DNA of 64,000 bases from Nonomuraea pusilla (GTDB taxonomy: Bacteria; Actinomycetota; Actinomycetes; Streptosporangiales; Streptosporangiaceae). Below, piece after piece: positions 25,000 through 33,113 of the stretch. The stretch spans positions 62,001 to 126,000 of the forward strand of contig NZ_FOBF01000023.1 in NCBI RefSeq assembly GCF_900109355.1, read 5' to 3'. The notes under the pieces are model-generated. The model did not search any database. It was given only the letters and a program-made list of their open reading frames with translations, and was not told the DNA's origin. The translations under genes and the position numbers were made by a program. Numbering within the stretch: the first letter of the stretch is position 1; every line of letters begins with the position of its first letter.

Positions 25000-25065
25000 T
25001 CTGCTAGGGCGCGGCAGTCCGGCTTCGGATGGTGATAACAGGGGCCCGCGCATCATGATGGACGG

Positions 25066-25365
25066 GTGCTGACTGAGCCGGAAGCGCGACGCCTTGCGGA
25101 AGCCGAGATAGCCCGCCTCTACGAAGAAGTACGCGCGTACTTTGATCCGGAGGACAGCTTCGTCGTGTCCGCCATGGAGGAGTGCTCAATCGGCTGGGTT
25201 TACTACTACCAATCTGCCCGGTACCTCCGAACCGGAGAGTTCACTGCCGCGTTGGGTGGTAACGCGCCAATTCTCATCGACCGCCGCAACGGTGCGATCT
25301 TGCCCACAGGCACCGCCTATCCGATTGAGCACTACATCCGCGATCACGAGCTATCGGGGGAGTAG
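25066..25365 (+). CDS. YrhB/Imm35-type protein
   Basis: A 99-residue protein: a helical N-terminus (TEPEARRLAEAEIARLYEE) followed by GWVYYYQSARYLRTGEF, LGGNAPILIDRRNGAIL and PTGTAYPIEHYI. This fits the YrhB-like/immunity protein 35 pattern, found with polymorphic toxins and as lone genes. GTG start. It sits between repeat R3 and the right attachment site, so it is the outermost gene of element B. No toxin partner is visible next to it. Confidence 0.7.
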   Translation: MLTEPEARRLAEAEIARLYEEVRAYFDPEDSFVVSAMEECSIGWVYYYQSARYLRTGEFTAALGGNAPILIDRRNGAILPTGTAYPIEHYIRDHELSGE

Positions 25366-25521
25366 TGGCGGGCGACGGTCCTGTGCGGCCGCGACGGGCT
25401 ACCCGCGCATAATGCGTTTATGATCTCGGCGGTGAGAGCGGTACGGGGAGACTGCCCCGCAGGCCAGGAGCTGCCAGGCAGCAGAACGAGTGACGCCCTG
25501 AAAAGCCGACTGCGGTTCGAC

Positions 25522-25545
25522 GCCGTGCCCGTTGCGTGCCCGATG
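25522..25545. other. 24-bp remnant identical to the 3' end of int
   Basis: These 24 bp (GCCGTGCCCGTTGCGTGCCC plus 4) equal 11816-11839 within the last codons of int B. Here they lie 96 bp before the right att core, in the otherwise empty stretch 25366-25640. It may be a scar of an earlier integrase at this junction, or a shared element end. The rest of 25366-25640 shows no gene. Confidence 0.45.
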
Positions 25546-25640
25546 GAGCGGCGAACCAGGGGGAATGACGGGGAGCCACAGGGAACGCGATCAGTGCGCT
25601 GATCTGTATCTCCCCAGGTCGAGCGTGATCGGCGTGCGTC

Positions 25641-25683
25641 TTTGCAAGCAGGATGTCAGGAGTTCGAATCTCCTAGGCTCCAC
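25641..25683 (+). repeat. att core: 3' half of tRNA-Ala(UGC), copy 2
   Basis: Identical over 43 bp to 11714-11756 and again lacking the 5' half of the tRNA. It marks the right end of element B and, by inference, either the chromosome junction or the left end of decayed element C. Confidence 0.9.
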
Positions 25684-25690
25684 CGCAGGT

Positions 25691-25725
25691 AAAGGCCACA
25701 TCCCATGATCGGGAAGTGGCCTTTT
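25691..25725. terminator. Terminator-like hairpin after att core copy 2
   Basis: AAAGGCCAC at 25691-25699 pairs with GTGGCCTTT at 25717-25725, with inner TCCC/GGGA pairing and T-rich DNA following. It corresponds in position to the terminator after copy 1 but differs in sequence, as expected for the native tRNA or chromosomal flank. Confidence 0.7.
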
Positions 25726-25928
25726 CGATCTTGTACAGCTGCAAAGCACAGCAACGCGGGCAATCGATCATCCTGTGTTGTCGGGTCAGATCTAGGAAGG
25801 CTTGCTAGAGCTCGGGTGTGGAGCGTCGGTCGAGCTCGCAGCTCAAGTGGCATCGTTTGACCGAATCCGAAGGCGAGTGCTGTGTTGAGCGGTGGAGCAC
25901 TTCCGGAGCAAGAGCTCCACTGACTCAT

Positions 25929-26813
25929 CTAGGCTGTGGCCTGATCGACACCCAGCACAGTCGAGTTGAAGCGGCTTGTAGCCCATCCTGTTCCGTCGGC
26001 CTCCCGTTGACCAGTCCAAAACTTCAGCTCGTCGGGATCGCCATGGAAATCGGCAGGTGCGGCCGACTGGGCCGTTCGAACTATCTCCGGTGCCCAATCG
26101 GAGGTGGCTACAGCGCGGATGATGGATGCGACTTCATATTCCGGGCCGCTGAGGTGGCCAACTCTCAGAAGGCCGTGATCGAGCAGGCTGCTTTCAATGT
26201 CTCGCAGCTTATTCTTCGAGCTTCGATTGGGGAGATCGCGCCTGGGATCGAAGTGAACCCCTCCCTTCCGGTTGGCAATGTATTTGATCATGGAGGCGCG
26301 ACTGATCCGCACGAGGCCCATCTCGTTGGTTCGGATGGCGACAGATGTGGACTTCAGCCAGTCGTCCAAGGTCATTCTCATGACCTCACCCTGTACTGGC
26401 ATCGGGTTGGCTGCGAGGAAGTCTCCAACAGAGGGGTACTTTTCATGGTCGTCTTTGGGGACGGAGCCCAGGATGAAACCAGTGTGATGAGCTCCGTACG
26501 ACTTTGCCCCTCCGGCCCAGGCGTAGAGGATCCACTGCCAGGGCCATGCGTTGAGGGCAGGGTCTATGTTGGTCGCCTGCACAGTGGGCTGAGCAACCTC
26601 TGAAGCCCCCATCGTTCTCCAGACTCGCTTGAATTCGTTGTCGACGAAGAGCCGACGGAGCACGCTTGCGCCGAGCCTCACTTCGGTGTGACTCAGTAGA
26701 CGATCTTTAGGCAGGCTTATCAGATAGTCGAGGTCGCCACCGATGACAACGAGCCTTTCCAAGTCGGCACCCGACATCTGGAAGCTAACTTCGACGCGAT
26801 TCGAGACGTCCAT
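25929..26813 (-). CDS. 294-residue hypothetical protein
   Basis: Starts MDVSNRVEVSFQMSGADLER, with AAGGAGG immediately upstream. Features are a hydrophilic N-terminus, an aromatic stretch ALNAWPWQWILYAWAG, and a C-terminal region with GGVHFDPRRDL. No known domain recognised. It lies between att core copy 2 and the broken integrase. The 200 bp 25726-25928 before its stop hold no gene. Confidence 0.6.
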   Translation of the reverse strand: MDVSNRVEVSFQMSGADLERLVVIGGDLDYLISLPKDRLLSHTEVRLGASVLRRLFVDNEFKRVWRTMGASEVAQPTVQATNIDPALNAWPWQWILYAWAGGAKSYGAHHTGFILGSVPKDDHEKYPSVGDFLAANPMPVQGEVMRMTLDDWLKSTSVAIRTNEMGLVRISRASMIKYIANRKGGVHFDPRRDLPNRSSKNKLRDIESSLLDHGLLRVGHLSGPEYEVASIIRAVATSDWAPEIVRTAQSAAPADFHGDPDELKFWTGQREADGTGWATSRFNSTVLGVDQATA

Positions 26814-26940
26814 TGTCCTCCTTTTCGGTTACACCATAGTGCTCTGCAGGCATAGTCCGACACCAATCAAATAGTCCAACCCGGCTTGTCAGTGAGTGGC
26901 GACGTATGACACATATCTGAGAACTCTTGGTCATGCGAAA

Positions 26941-26974
26941 GCCCAGGTCGTGGCACTCAGTCCAAGACCTGGGC
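26941..26974. terminator. Hairpin between hypothetical gene and broken integrase
   Basis: GCCCAGGTC at 26941-26949 pairs with GACCTGGGC at 26966-26974, flanked by ATGC/GCAT. No T-run follows on either side, so termination is uncertain. Confidence 0.45.
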
Positions 26975-27013
26975 ATGCAGCAGTAGCATGGCGAAGGCGC
27001 TAGGTTGACATTT

Positions 27014-27849
27014 CTACGAGTTCAAGTGCTCTCCAAGTCGCTTCAACGCCTTACGCGTCTCCTCGGACGAGACTTCGCTGTAGATGTTCATGGTCACGGC
27101 GATTTGTGAGTGGCGGAGGATCTGCATGGCCACGCGCGGGTGGACGTCGAGGGCGACGAGCAGGGACGCGCAGGTCTTGCGAGTCGTGTGGACGTGGACC
27201 TTCCGCACCCCCGCCTTGTCGCAGGCGTTGGCGAAGCTGCGCCGGAAGTTGGACGGCTCGATGGGCCGGCCGCTGGCGGTGGTGAAGACGAGGCCGGTTT
27301 CCTGCCAGTCGTCGCCCGCGGCTTCCCGGGCGATGTCGCGTGCCCGTTGGCGCGCACGGAGGGCGGCGGTGACGATCTCAGGGAAGGGGAGCGTCGCGTC
27401 GGAGGCGTCGGTCTTGGTGCGGCGGTGCAGGAGCTTGCCGCTGACCCGCTGGAGTTGCCAGCCGATCGTCATCTCCGCCTGATCGAGGTCGACGTCCTCC
27501 CAGCGCAGCCCGAGCGCAGCCCGAGCGCTTCGCCGAGGCGCAGGCCGAGGACGAGCACCAGGACGTAAGCCGGGTACATGGGGTCCTCACGCGTGCGCGC
27601 CGACTCCAGGAAGGTCCGGGCCTCGTCCACGGACCAGGGCTTGACCTTGCGCTTTCTGGGGACCGGTATCTTGATGTTGGCGGCGACGTTGCGGGGGAGG
27701 ATCTCCTCGCGGACGGCGTTGCTCAGGGCGGCGCGCAGGGTCATGTATGCGTCGTGGACGGTCCAGTCGGACGGCTCGGACTTGCAGCACTTGCCGATGG
27801 CGCAGCAGCGCTGGCGGCGTTTCGGGTTGCTGTGCACCGACCACGACAT
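27014..27849 (-). pseudogene. Tyrosine integrase, N-terminally truncated and frameshifted
   Basis: The C-terminal frame 27014-27472 has KVHVHTTRKTCASLL (His-x-x-Arg box with a threonine at the first position), LRHSQIAVTMNIYSEV with the nucleophilic Tyr, and GLVFTTASG. The upstream frame 27469-27849 carries LVLVLGLRLGEALGLR, the Arg box. The frames split at a tandem duplication of an 11-bp unit near 27505-27526. The usual first 100 or so residues are missing; the gene ends at 27849, about 90 bp from repeat R1. Confidence 0.85.
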
Positions 27850-27940
27850 CTGCGCTCTCCCTGACGCAGTCGTCGACCTCGGCGAGTCAATCCCAGCCGC
27901 CGGCCACGACTACGAAGATCGACTACAGCCACAGCGGTTG

Positions 27941-28061
27941 CCGGATGAGAACTTTCTCTACGACTTCAAGGCGCGTGTCGCCTACGGCGCCCCGCGCGCG
28001 TCGGGCGGTCGCCGGCCGCGCTGCGGCTCTTCGGCCGGTCACGGCCAGCACCGCCCACGCG
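27941..28061. repeat. R1 repeat, copy C
   Basis: Nearly identical to copy A: CCGGATGAGAACTTTCTCTA and following, then the hairpin at 27998-28060 with loop CTGCGGCTCTTCGGCCGG. Two arm changes relative to copy A disturb single pairs. The segment before it reads on the plus strand as ..HDYEDRLQPQRLPDENFLYDFK, possibly the tail of a lost gene. The rest of 27850-28164 has no supported gene. Confidence 0.8.
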
Positions 28062-28164
28062 CTTTGACCCCCAGGGCGTGATCGCCAAGACCGTGACGAT
28101 GTCACTCCACGAGATGTGACCGAAAACGCCTTGGAGATATCGGGTGGCGTCGTAGTCTGACGCC

Positions 28165-28434
28165 ATGAAGCCGAGCGACTTTCTGCTCTCTGCGCAGCAA
28201 GGCTTTCTGGGCAAGCCGTTGGTGCGGCAGGTGTTGGACGTCGAACGGATGACCGCGCTGCGGAATGACCAGCTGAAGGACGTGCCGGACCTGGAGGCTG
28301 CTCAGGCGAGCATTTGCCTCGCACTCAGCGAACTGGAAGCTTTCGATACCGGCGGCGCTGCGAACATATCCGAAATTACCGCGTCGAAGGGTGGCATCAA
28401 CGCCGCACCGACGGCCGAGAATGGAGGTATCTAG
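28165..28434 (+). CDS. 89-residue hypothetical protein upstream of oxidoreductase
   Basis: Starts MKPSDFLLSAQQGFLGKPL, and ends TAENGGI. Its stop is 1 nt before the start of the oxidoreductase gene and carries that gene's ribosome site, so the two are co-translated. No domain recognised. The high hydrophilicity of the second half suggests a small soluble protein or a truncated larger one. Confidence 0.5.
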   Translation: MKPSDFLLSAQQGFLGKPLVRQVLDVERMTALRNDQLKDVPDLEAAQASICLALSELEAFDTGGAANISEITASKGGINAAPTAENGGI

Positions 28435-28435
28435 C

Positions 28436-29479
28436 ATGACTGGCAACCGCATCAACCGGGCCTACCGCCTACGACGCCGACCCGTTGGGCAACTCACCGA
28501 CGGTGACCTCGAACTGGTTGAAGAACAGGTACCGGAGCTGGCCGACGGTCAGGCCTTGGTCCGCACCAAGCTTCTCTCGCTCGATCCAACCTCCCGCGTC
28601 TGGATGAGCGATATGCGTAGCTACGAACCTCCGGTCCCGATCGGCGCAGTGATGCGTGGCTTCGGCGTCGGCGAAGTAGTTGCATCCAGGCGCGAAGACA
28701 TGCCGGTCGGGGCCACTGTCAGCGGCTTCACCGGTTGGCAGGAACTGGTCCTCGCCGACGACTCGCAGCTGGAGGCGCCGCTTACTGTCCTGCCGACTCC
28801 GCTGCCGGCACCCGAGTCGGCCTTTCTCGGCGTCCTCGGCCACACCGGCATCTCGGCCTATCTCGGGATCGACTTGGCCGAGTTGGAAGAGGGAGAGACA
28901 ATCGTCATCTCTGCCGCCTGCGGTGCGGTCGGCTCGATTGCTGGTCAGATCGCAAGGCAGAAAGGGGCGGGACGGGTGATTGGCATTGCTGGCAGTCCCA
29001 GCAAGTGCCAACACGCCGTCAAGGTTCTCGGCTATGACGCCTGTATCGACCACCACGCCGCTGACTGGCGTGCACAGCTCGACGCCGCCACACCGGATGG
29101 GATCGATGTCGATTTCGAGAACGTTGGCGGGCCGGTCATGGATCACATTTTGATGCGGCTCAACATCGGTGCCCGGGTTTCCCTGTGCGGAATGATTTCC
29201 GAGTACAACAGCTATAACAAGGGCGGCGAACACACCGGAAGTCTCACCAACATAGTCCAGCTGATCATGCAGCGGGCGACGATCAAGGGCTTCCTTGTAC
29301 TTGACTGGGCCCACCGTTATGAAGAGGCGATCACATACCTCGCTGGGCTGCTCGGCGAAGGTAAGCTCCACTACGACGAGACAATCGTCGACGGCGGCAT
29401 TGAAGCTGCCCCGCACGCCCTCCACCAGCTGTTCAGCGGCGCAAACTTGGGCAAGCTACTTGTGCGGGTAGCAGATTGA
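28436..29479 (+). CDS. NADP-dependent MDR oxidoreductase (PTGR/CurA type)
   Basis: A 347-residue zinc-free medium-chain dehydrogenase/reductase. The N-terminal domain has LLSLDPTSRVWMSDMRSYEP, typical of the leukotriene B4 12-hydroxydehydrogenase group; the Rossmann fold has VISAACGAVGSIAGQIARQK and VIGIAGSPSKC; IDVDFENVGG and GMISEYNSYN follow. Such enzymes reduce double bonds of unsaturated carbonyl compounds with NADPH. GGAGGT precedes ATG at 28436. It occupies cargo slot C, between R1 and R2, where slots A and B hold nucleases. Confidence 0.85.
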   Translation: MTGNRINRAYRLRRRPVGQLTDGDLELVEEQVPELADGQALVRTKLLSLDPTSRVWMSDMRSYEPPVPIGAVMRGFGVGEVVASRREDMPVGATVSGFTGWQELVLADDSQLEAPLTVLPTPLPAPESAFLGVLGHTGISAYLGIDLAELEEGETIVISAACGAVGSIAGQIARQKGAGRVIGIAGSPSKCQHAVKVLGYDACIDHHAADWRAQLDAATPDGIDVDFENVGGPVMDHILMRLNIGARVSLCGMISEYNSYNKGGEHTGSLTNIVQLIMQRATIKGFLVLDWAHRYEEAITYLAGLLGEGKLHYDETIVDGGIEAAPHALHQLFSGANLGKLLVRVAD

Positions 29480-29670
29480 GGCGTCGCTTGGGAGGCCTCT
29501 TAAAGGGCTATGAAGTGCTCCGCTTCGGCGGGTAGGAGATATTCGAGACGTGGTCCGCTGTCGAGAATATCAACCTTGATAGCGGGTCGTACAGCTGTCC
29601 GCACCTTGGTGGGTCAAGGGCGCCTACGACGTCGCTACGCGATCCAATGCCGCGTAGTGAGGTGGAGGCC
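29480..29670. other. Intergenic DNA downstream of the oxidoreductase
   Basis: No gene supported. Together with 29714-29804 it surrounds a large perfect inverted repeat at 29671-29713. Confidence 0.4.
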
Positions 29671-29713
29671 GGTCAGTAGCGTGGTGTCTATATGAGACAC
29701 CACGCTACTGACC
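29671..29713. repeat. Perfect 19-bp inverted repeat with 5-bp spacer
   Basis: GGTCAGTAGCGTGGTGTCT at 29671-29689 and its exact inverse at 29695-29713 flank ATATG. A 43-bp near-palindrome of this length is rare. There is no T-run, so it is not a standard terminator. It might be an operator, a recombination site or the joined ends of a lost insertion. Confidence 0.8.
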
Positions 29714-29804
29714 CGGCGGCCAACTACGGGACAGGTGCGGGATAATCTTGTAAGCGATGTTGCCTGTGCTAAGCATTCGTACCTAAACCGTGTGTCGGTT
29801 GGCT

Positions 29805-29960
29805 GATGCCGTGACGATCGCCGACTTCGGTACTCGCCTCTCGGACTGGGGCGATCGCCGGCACGCCCCTCCTTCGTCGGGTCTTGCCACCGGGTGACCA
29901 CGGCTGAGGTAGCAGCCTCGCCAGCGAGAACGTCCCAGCCTGGCGCGGATCCTTGGCATA
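29805..29960. repeat. R2 repeat, copy C (5' part)
   Basis: Shares with copies A and B the CCGTGACGATCGC start, the ACTTCGGTACTCGC segment, GGGGCGATCGCCGGCA, CCTCCTTCGTCGGG and CACCGGGTGACCACGGCTGA. After about 155 bp the match ends, so the 3' hairpins are lost. It lies on the far side of the cargo gene from R1 copy C. Confidence 0.7.
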
Positions 29961-30040
29961 GTCGCGGTGATCGCCGCACGCCGACCGAGGGTGATCGGCC
30001 TGAGAGGGCTCCCCGGATGGGTTGTGCTGGGGTGGGCAGC

Positions 30041-30289
30041 TTACTGCTGTTGCTGCTCTCGCTTAACCCTTGCGAGGATGGCTTGAGTCTGGGATCTGAC
30101 CTCGTCGAGGGCGGCCCGTATGGCCGTACGGTGCATGGCCCACTCCTCCCGGAAGCGGTCTCCGGCAGGCCCGGCCCAGATGCTGCTGTCAGAGGTGGCG
30201 TTCACTGCTTCGAGGGTTCGCTCGATGTCGTCGGCGGCCTGGGTGATGAGGGGTATGTCGGCCTGGCACTCGCTCAGCCGGTCAGGCAT
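30041..30289 (-). CDS. WXG100-like small protein
   Basis: An 82-residue helical hairpin-type protein with the W-x-G turn in SIWAGPAGDRFREEW at mid-length, flanked by two amphipathic helices. This is the pattern of ESAT-6/WXG100 proteins, which are secreted by type VII systems or act as N-terminal targeting domains of toxins. No type VII secretion gene is visible here, so it may be a remnant of a toxin operon. Confidence 0.65.
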   Translation of the reverse strand: MPDRLSECQADIPLITQAADDIERTLEAVNATSDSSIWAGPAGDRFREEWAMHRTAIRAALDEVRSQTQAILARVKREQQQQ

Positions 30290-30352
30290 GGGATGTCTCC
30301 GGGTTTCCGGCGGACAGCATCGCGGCGATGTGGCGTGTCAGCGTGGTGGCGC

Positions 30353-30640
30353 TCACCGGCCTGGCGGGTATCCCGCCCGGTGCAACCGCTGCATGGCGGC
30401 GGAGATCGTCTGCTGCCACTTCCAGGGCTGCTTGTAGAGGTCTCGGATCTTCTGTGCCTTGAGCACTTCGCGATCAGCTCGGAGAGCTTCCGATTGCCGG
30501 GGAGAGCACCCATGTAGCGGCGGATGGCATAGACGGCGCGTGCCGCAGCGACGTACCGGCCCCGTGCCCACCGTTTCTGCAGCTGGATGGCGGCCTCCAC
30601 GCCGCTCGTGATCGTCACTACCTTGAGTGGCCTGGTGACA
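30353..30640 (-). pseudogene. Frameshifted hypothetical gene
   Basis: One frame reads KSVTRPLKVVTITSGVEAAI and continues to NRKLSELIAK; a second frame then gives VLKAQKIRDLYKQPWKWQQT and ends AGYPPGR at 30353. Both parts look like real protein and join near 30475, so a single-base shift has disrupted a gene of about 95 residues. Family unknown. It lies between the WXG100-like gene and the PP2C fragment. Confidence 0.5.
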
Positions 30641-30648
30641 CTCTTGAC

Positions 30649-30890
30649 GTGTTCTGTGCTCCTCCCCGTTCGCCGTGCGGGTCGGACTGCTCGGCGGTCC
30701 CGACTCTGTTGATGAGGTCCGCCGGCCCGTGCCGGTCGAGGGTGTCCAGGGCTTCTCGCCAGGTGGCCAGGTGGAAGCGGTCGACGAGACGGGATGCTCC
30801 GTCGCTGAGCAGGGCGGCCGCGCGTACTCGGTCGGCGGCGAGGGGGTCGGTGGCGGCGACCCAGAAGCCGGACTGGCCCAAGCAAGAGCA
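30649..30890 (-). pseudogene. PP2C-like gene fragment
   Basis: Translates to GFWVAATDPLAADRVRAAAL and DGASRLVDRFHLATWREALD, almost identical to the C-terminal third of the PP2C-like protein at 17571-18401 but lacking an internal segment (QALTGTMPA) and both metal-binding N-terminal motifs. It shows that element C once carried the same regulatory block as element B. Confidence 0.8.
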
Positions 30891-30935
30891 TGTCCCTGAG
30901 GCTGATATTGGTGGGCCGGCTGGTTGATGCAAGTG

Positions 30936-31571
30936 TCAGCCCCCTTCCCCGCCCATGAGGAGTCCGTAGAGATCTCCGCCCAATGGAATGGGCGATCCCG
31001 GTGGACGATCCGCGATATGAAGCGTGGCTCTGTCATACAGGCTGTGGGTCTGGAAATCTTCGCCTTGGCTCAGGACCAGGAGTCGAGCCCCCATGTGCCA
31101 AATGGCGTAGCTCCATTCGTCCCCATCCCTGTACACACCCACATCTTGGGGCTTTCCGTGGACTTGAGAGATCGTTACGAGTCCTGAGCGCCAGACGGTG
31201 TTGAACTGCTCCCTGTTGCCGGACCGGTCAACCCGCCAACGTGCGGAGGGCAGTGTCTGAGGGAGCTCCACCCAATCGGGGTCTTCATCCTCGTCGGGCT
31301 CGTAGAACAGTGCGAATGTCAGGTCGAGCATCTTCGGTCGTGCGTCGTCCGCCCAAGGCCCCCATGGAAAAGTGACCTCCCAATCACCGATGTTCAAGAC
31401 AGGCCAGTTGGTGATGTCTTTGACGAAGTCGAGAACGGAGCCGCCAGGGGGAGTAGGCCATCCAGTCTGTAACCATGCTTGATCGAACCCTCCCGCGTCC
31501 CACGGCGCACGGGCAAGGGACGTCACGGTGCCGATGAGAGCGGGCGTCAGGGGATGCCACGCGAGTGCCAT
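30936..31571 (-). CDS. 211-residue hypothetical protein
   Basis: Starts MALAWHPLTPALIGTVTSLA and ends GLLMGGEGG. It is aromatic and acidic (WPTPPGG, FPWGPWADD, YEPDEDEDPDWVELP), a composition typical of immunity proteins of toxin systems, but there is no diagnostic motif. ATG at 31571 was chosen because the upstream frame has no ribosome site. The neighbouring WXG100-like gene makes a toxin-immunity origin possible. Confidence 0.55.
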   Translation of the reverse strand: MALAWHPLTPALIGTVTSLARAPWDAGGFDQAWLQTGWPTPPGGSVLDFVKDITNWPVLNIGDWEVTFPWGPWADDARPKMLDLTFALFYEPDEDEDPDWVELPQTLPSARWRVDRSGNREQFNTVWRSGLVTISQVHGKPQDVGVYRDGDEWSYAIWHMGARLLVLSQGEDFQTHSLYDRATLHIADRPPGSPIPLGGDLYGLLMGGEGG

Positions 31572-31784
31572 GGGCCTACAGTCTTGACCTTCGAGCCGTG
31601 ACGCGCCAGAGTCGGCCACTGGCATGTCCGTCCTCACCGCTAGGCATGCCATTCACGGCGCGATAATCATGGAGCCTGCAGTCGGGCACGCTTGCCTCGC
31701 CGGTGGAGGGCGGATTTCCTGTCCTACAGATCGCACGCTGCAAAACCGTCAGTAGGCGATGCGGCACCACGATCGACTGTTCGG

Positions 31785-31867
31785 GGCCGGCCGCCGTAGT
31801 CGGTTGGGGGCCATCGAAGATCCAGGGCTTCGTTCCTCAGCGCCGGCCCACCGGGCAACGTGGTTGA
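31785..31867. repeat. R3 repeat, copy C
   Basis: Matches 24917-24999 in GGCCxGCCGCCGTAG, TTGGGG, ATCGAxGATCC, GCTTCGTTCCTCAGC and ACGTGGTTGA. The stem arms differ between the copies. It is followed by CCGCCTGAACGGCGG, which is also a feature of the R2 3' end, and by the small gene at 31914. The rest of 31572-31913 holds nothing else I can support. Confidence 0.6.
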
Positions 31868-31913
31868 TCTTCGAGCTCGACCGCCTGAACGGCGGACTGG
31901 AGGATGACGAACT

Positions 31914-32093
31914 ATGGGTAGGAGGCGCTACGTTGCCAGAGACGTTTCCGGCGGTTACCGGATCTGGGACAACAAGACGCGCCGTTGGCGGGGCGACCTT
32001 TACGAGTTGTGCCCTGACGAGCTGCTCAACGAGCTGAACGGCACGCGTGACTACGACAGAATCACCGGTTACTCAAGCGGTACAGAGCGTTGA
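31914..32093 (+). CDS. 59-residue hypothetical protein
   Basis: Starts MGRRRYVARDVSGGYRIWDN and ends GYSSGTER. A basic N-terminus is followed by an acidic, helix-forming second half (LCPDELLNELNGTRDYDRIT). GGAGG lies 9 nt upstream of the ATG, in the tail of a CCGCC/GGCGG hairpin after repeat R3. Similar small proteins occur in actinomycete elements. Function unknown. Confidence 0.55.
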   Translation: MGRRRYVARDVSGGYRIWDNKTRRWRGDLYELCPDELLNELNGTRDYDRITGYSSGTER

Positions 32094-32310
32094 AACGACG
32101 GATGGGCATCCGTGGGTTCGCCCTGCGGGCTGACGATCCGAGCGCAGCGTACGATCACTCACCGATCGTATAAGTGGGTGGCACACTGAGGAGAACAAGA
32201 TCTGGAACAGGCTCGGAATGAGCATGCTACGGGGCCGAGCGATCACCCGCAGGTCAGTGCGTCCTCGGGCCGAGAACAATGATCCACTTTGAATCGGATG
32301 GCCGCAGGCT

Positions 32311-32877
32311 TCACCCCGGAAGCGCCTGCCGCCGGTACTGCAGATATACGATCCCGTTGCTGGAGGTGGAGACCGGGTCGAGTTGGTAGGACTTGGGGAC
32401 GCCGTCGAACAGCCGGGTGCCCTCGCCTGCAACGTAGGGGAACATGCTCAGCTGGAACTCGTCGATCAGGTCGAGCCGCATGAGCGACCGCCAGAGGCTG
32501 ACGCCGCCCCAGACTACGATGTGGCCGTCGCCGCCCAGCCTGAGCTTGTCGATCTCTTCTGTCGTGTTGCCGGCGGCGATGGTGGTGTTGGCCCAGTCGG
32601 CCGTCTTCAGGGTCCGGGAGAAGACGACCTTGCGCCCGGCGTTCAGGATGTCGGCGAACGGGTGGTCGGTGGACGTCGTCATGGCCTCGCCGATGCTCTC
32701 GTAGGCGGTGCGGCCCATGAGGTGGGCGTAGGCGTTCCGGAGAAAGTCGAGGTGCGCCGGGGCGTCGGGCTCATGGCTCTCGGGCAGGTCGAAGCAGAAC
32801 TTCCAGAAATCGGTGCCCTCGTCGGCGAGGAGGCCGTCGAGGGAGTAGTTGAACACTGTCGCTATCAGCTTCCGCAT
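32311..32877 (-). CDS. Dihydrofolate reductase family protein (RibD C-terminal type)
   Basis: A 188-residue protein starting MRKLIATVFNYSLDGLLAD, with LMGRTAYESIG near residue 55, KVVFSRTLKTADWANTTI near 90 and the GGDGHIVVWGGVSLWRSLM nucleotide-binding segment near 120. This is the pattern of actinobacterial DHFR/RibD C-terminal proteins, presumed NADPH-dependent reductases of unknown substrate. It stands alone between remnants of element C. Confidence 0.85.
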   Translation of the reverse strand: MRKLIATVFNYSLDGLLADEGTDFWKFCFDLPESHEPDAPAHLDFLRNAYAHLMGRTAYESIGEAMTTSTDHPFADILNAGRKVVFSRTLKTADWANTTIAAGNTTEEIDKLRLGGDGHIVVWGGVSLWRSLMRLDLIDEFQLSMFPYVAGEGTRLFDGVPKSYQLDPVSTSSNGIVYLQYRRQALPG

Positions 32878-33113
32878 GATCAGAACTCCGTGGTCTCGGG
32901 TCGTCCGGGGACCGTGCCTTCTACGGGAGGGTGTGTGTCCCTGGCCGCGGCGTCTGTGGCCTGTCGCTGGTGCTTTTGACGACACTGCCGCCCGGAAGTC
33001 ATCGGTGCCGGGTCTATTAGCTGGTTGCACGGTCAGGTGCCGAGGTGTCTTCGAACAGTGCGCGCGTGTCGCAGGGGTCAGGAGCCCGCGGGGATTGCAG
33101 TTCGGGTTGCGGT

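Larger units (their letters stand above)
11757..25683. mobile_element. AICE B, complete element of about 13.9 kb
   Basis: Bounded by identical 43-bp tRNA-Ala(UGC) 3' segments. From left: int, xis, repSA and traSA on the minus strand with 4-nt overlaps, two conserved small genes, a Pra-like activator, a regulatory block with a PP2C-like protein, an HTH protein, a conserved CxC protein, a histidine-kinase-like ATPase and an XRE/DUF5753 regulator, then repeat R1, nuclease cargo, repeat R2, repeat R3 and a YrhB-type gene. All core genes look intact, so the element may be able to excise and transfer. Confidence 0.85.

Noticed and set aside
24442..25056. 204-residue minus-strand frame across R2, the GC-rich stretch and R3
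   Set aside because: It spans repeats that carry indels between copies and has Arg-rich low-complexity translation; not a gene.
28469..29425. 318-residue minus-strand frame opposite the MDR oxidoreductase
   Set aside because: Antisense to a complete oxidoreductase with recognisable Rossmann motifs and a ribosome site.
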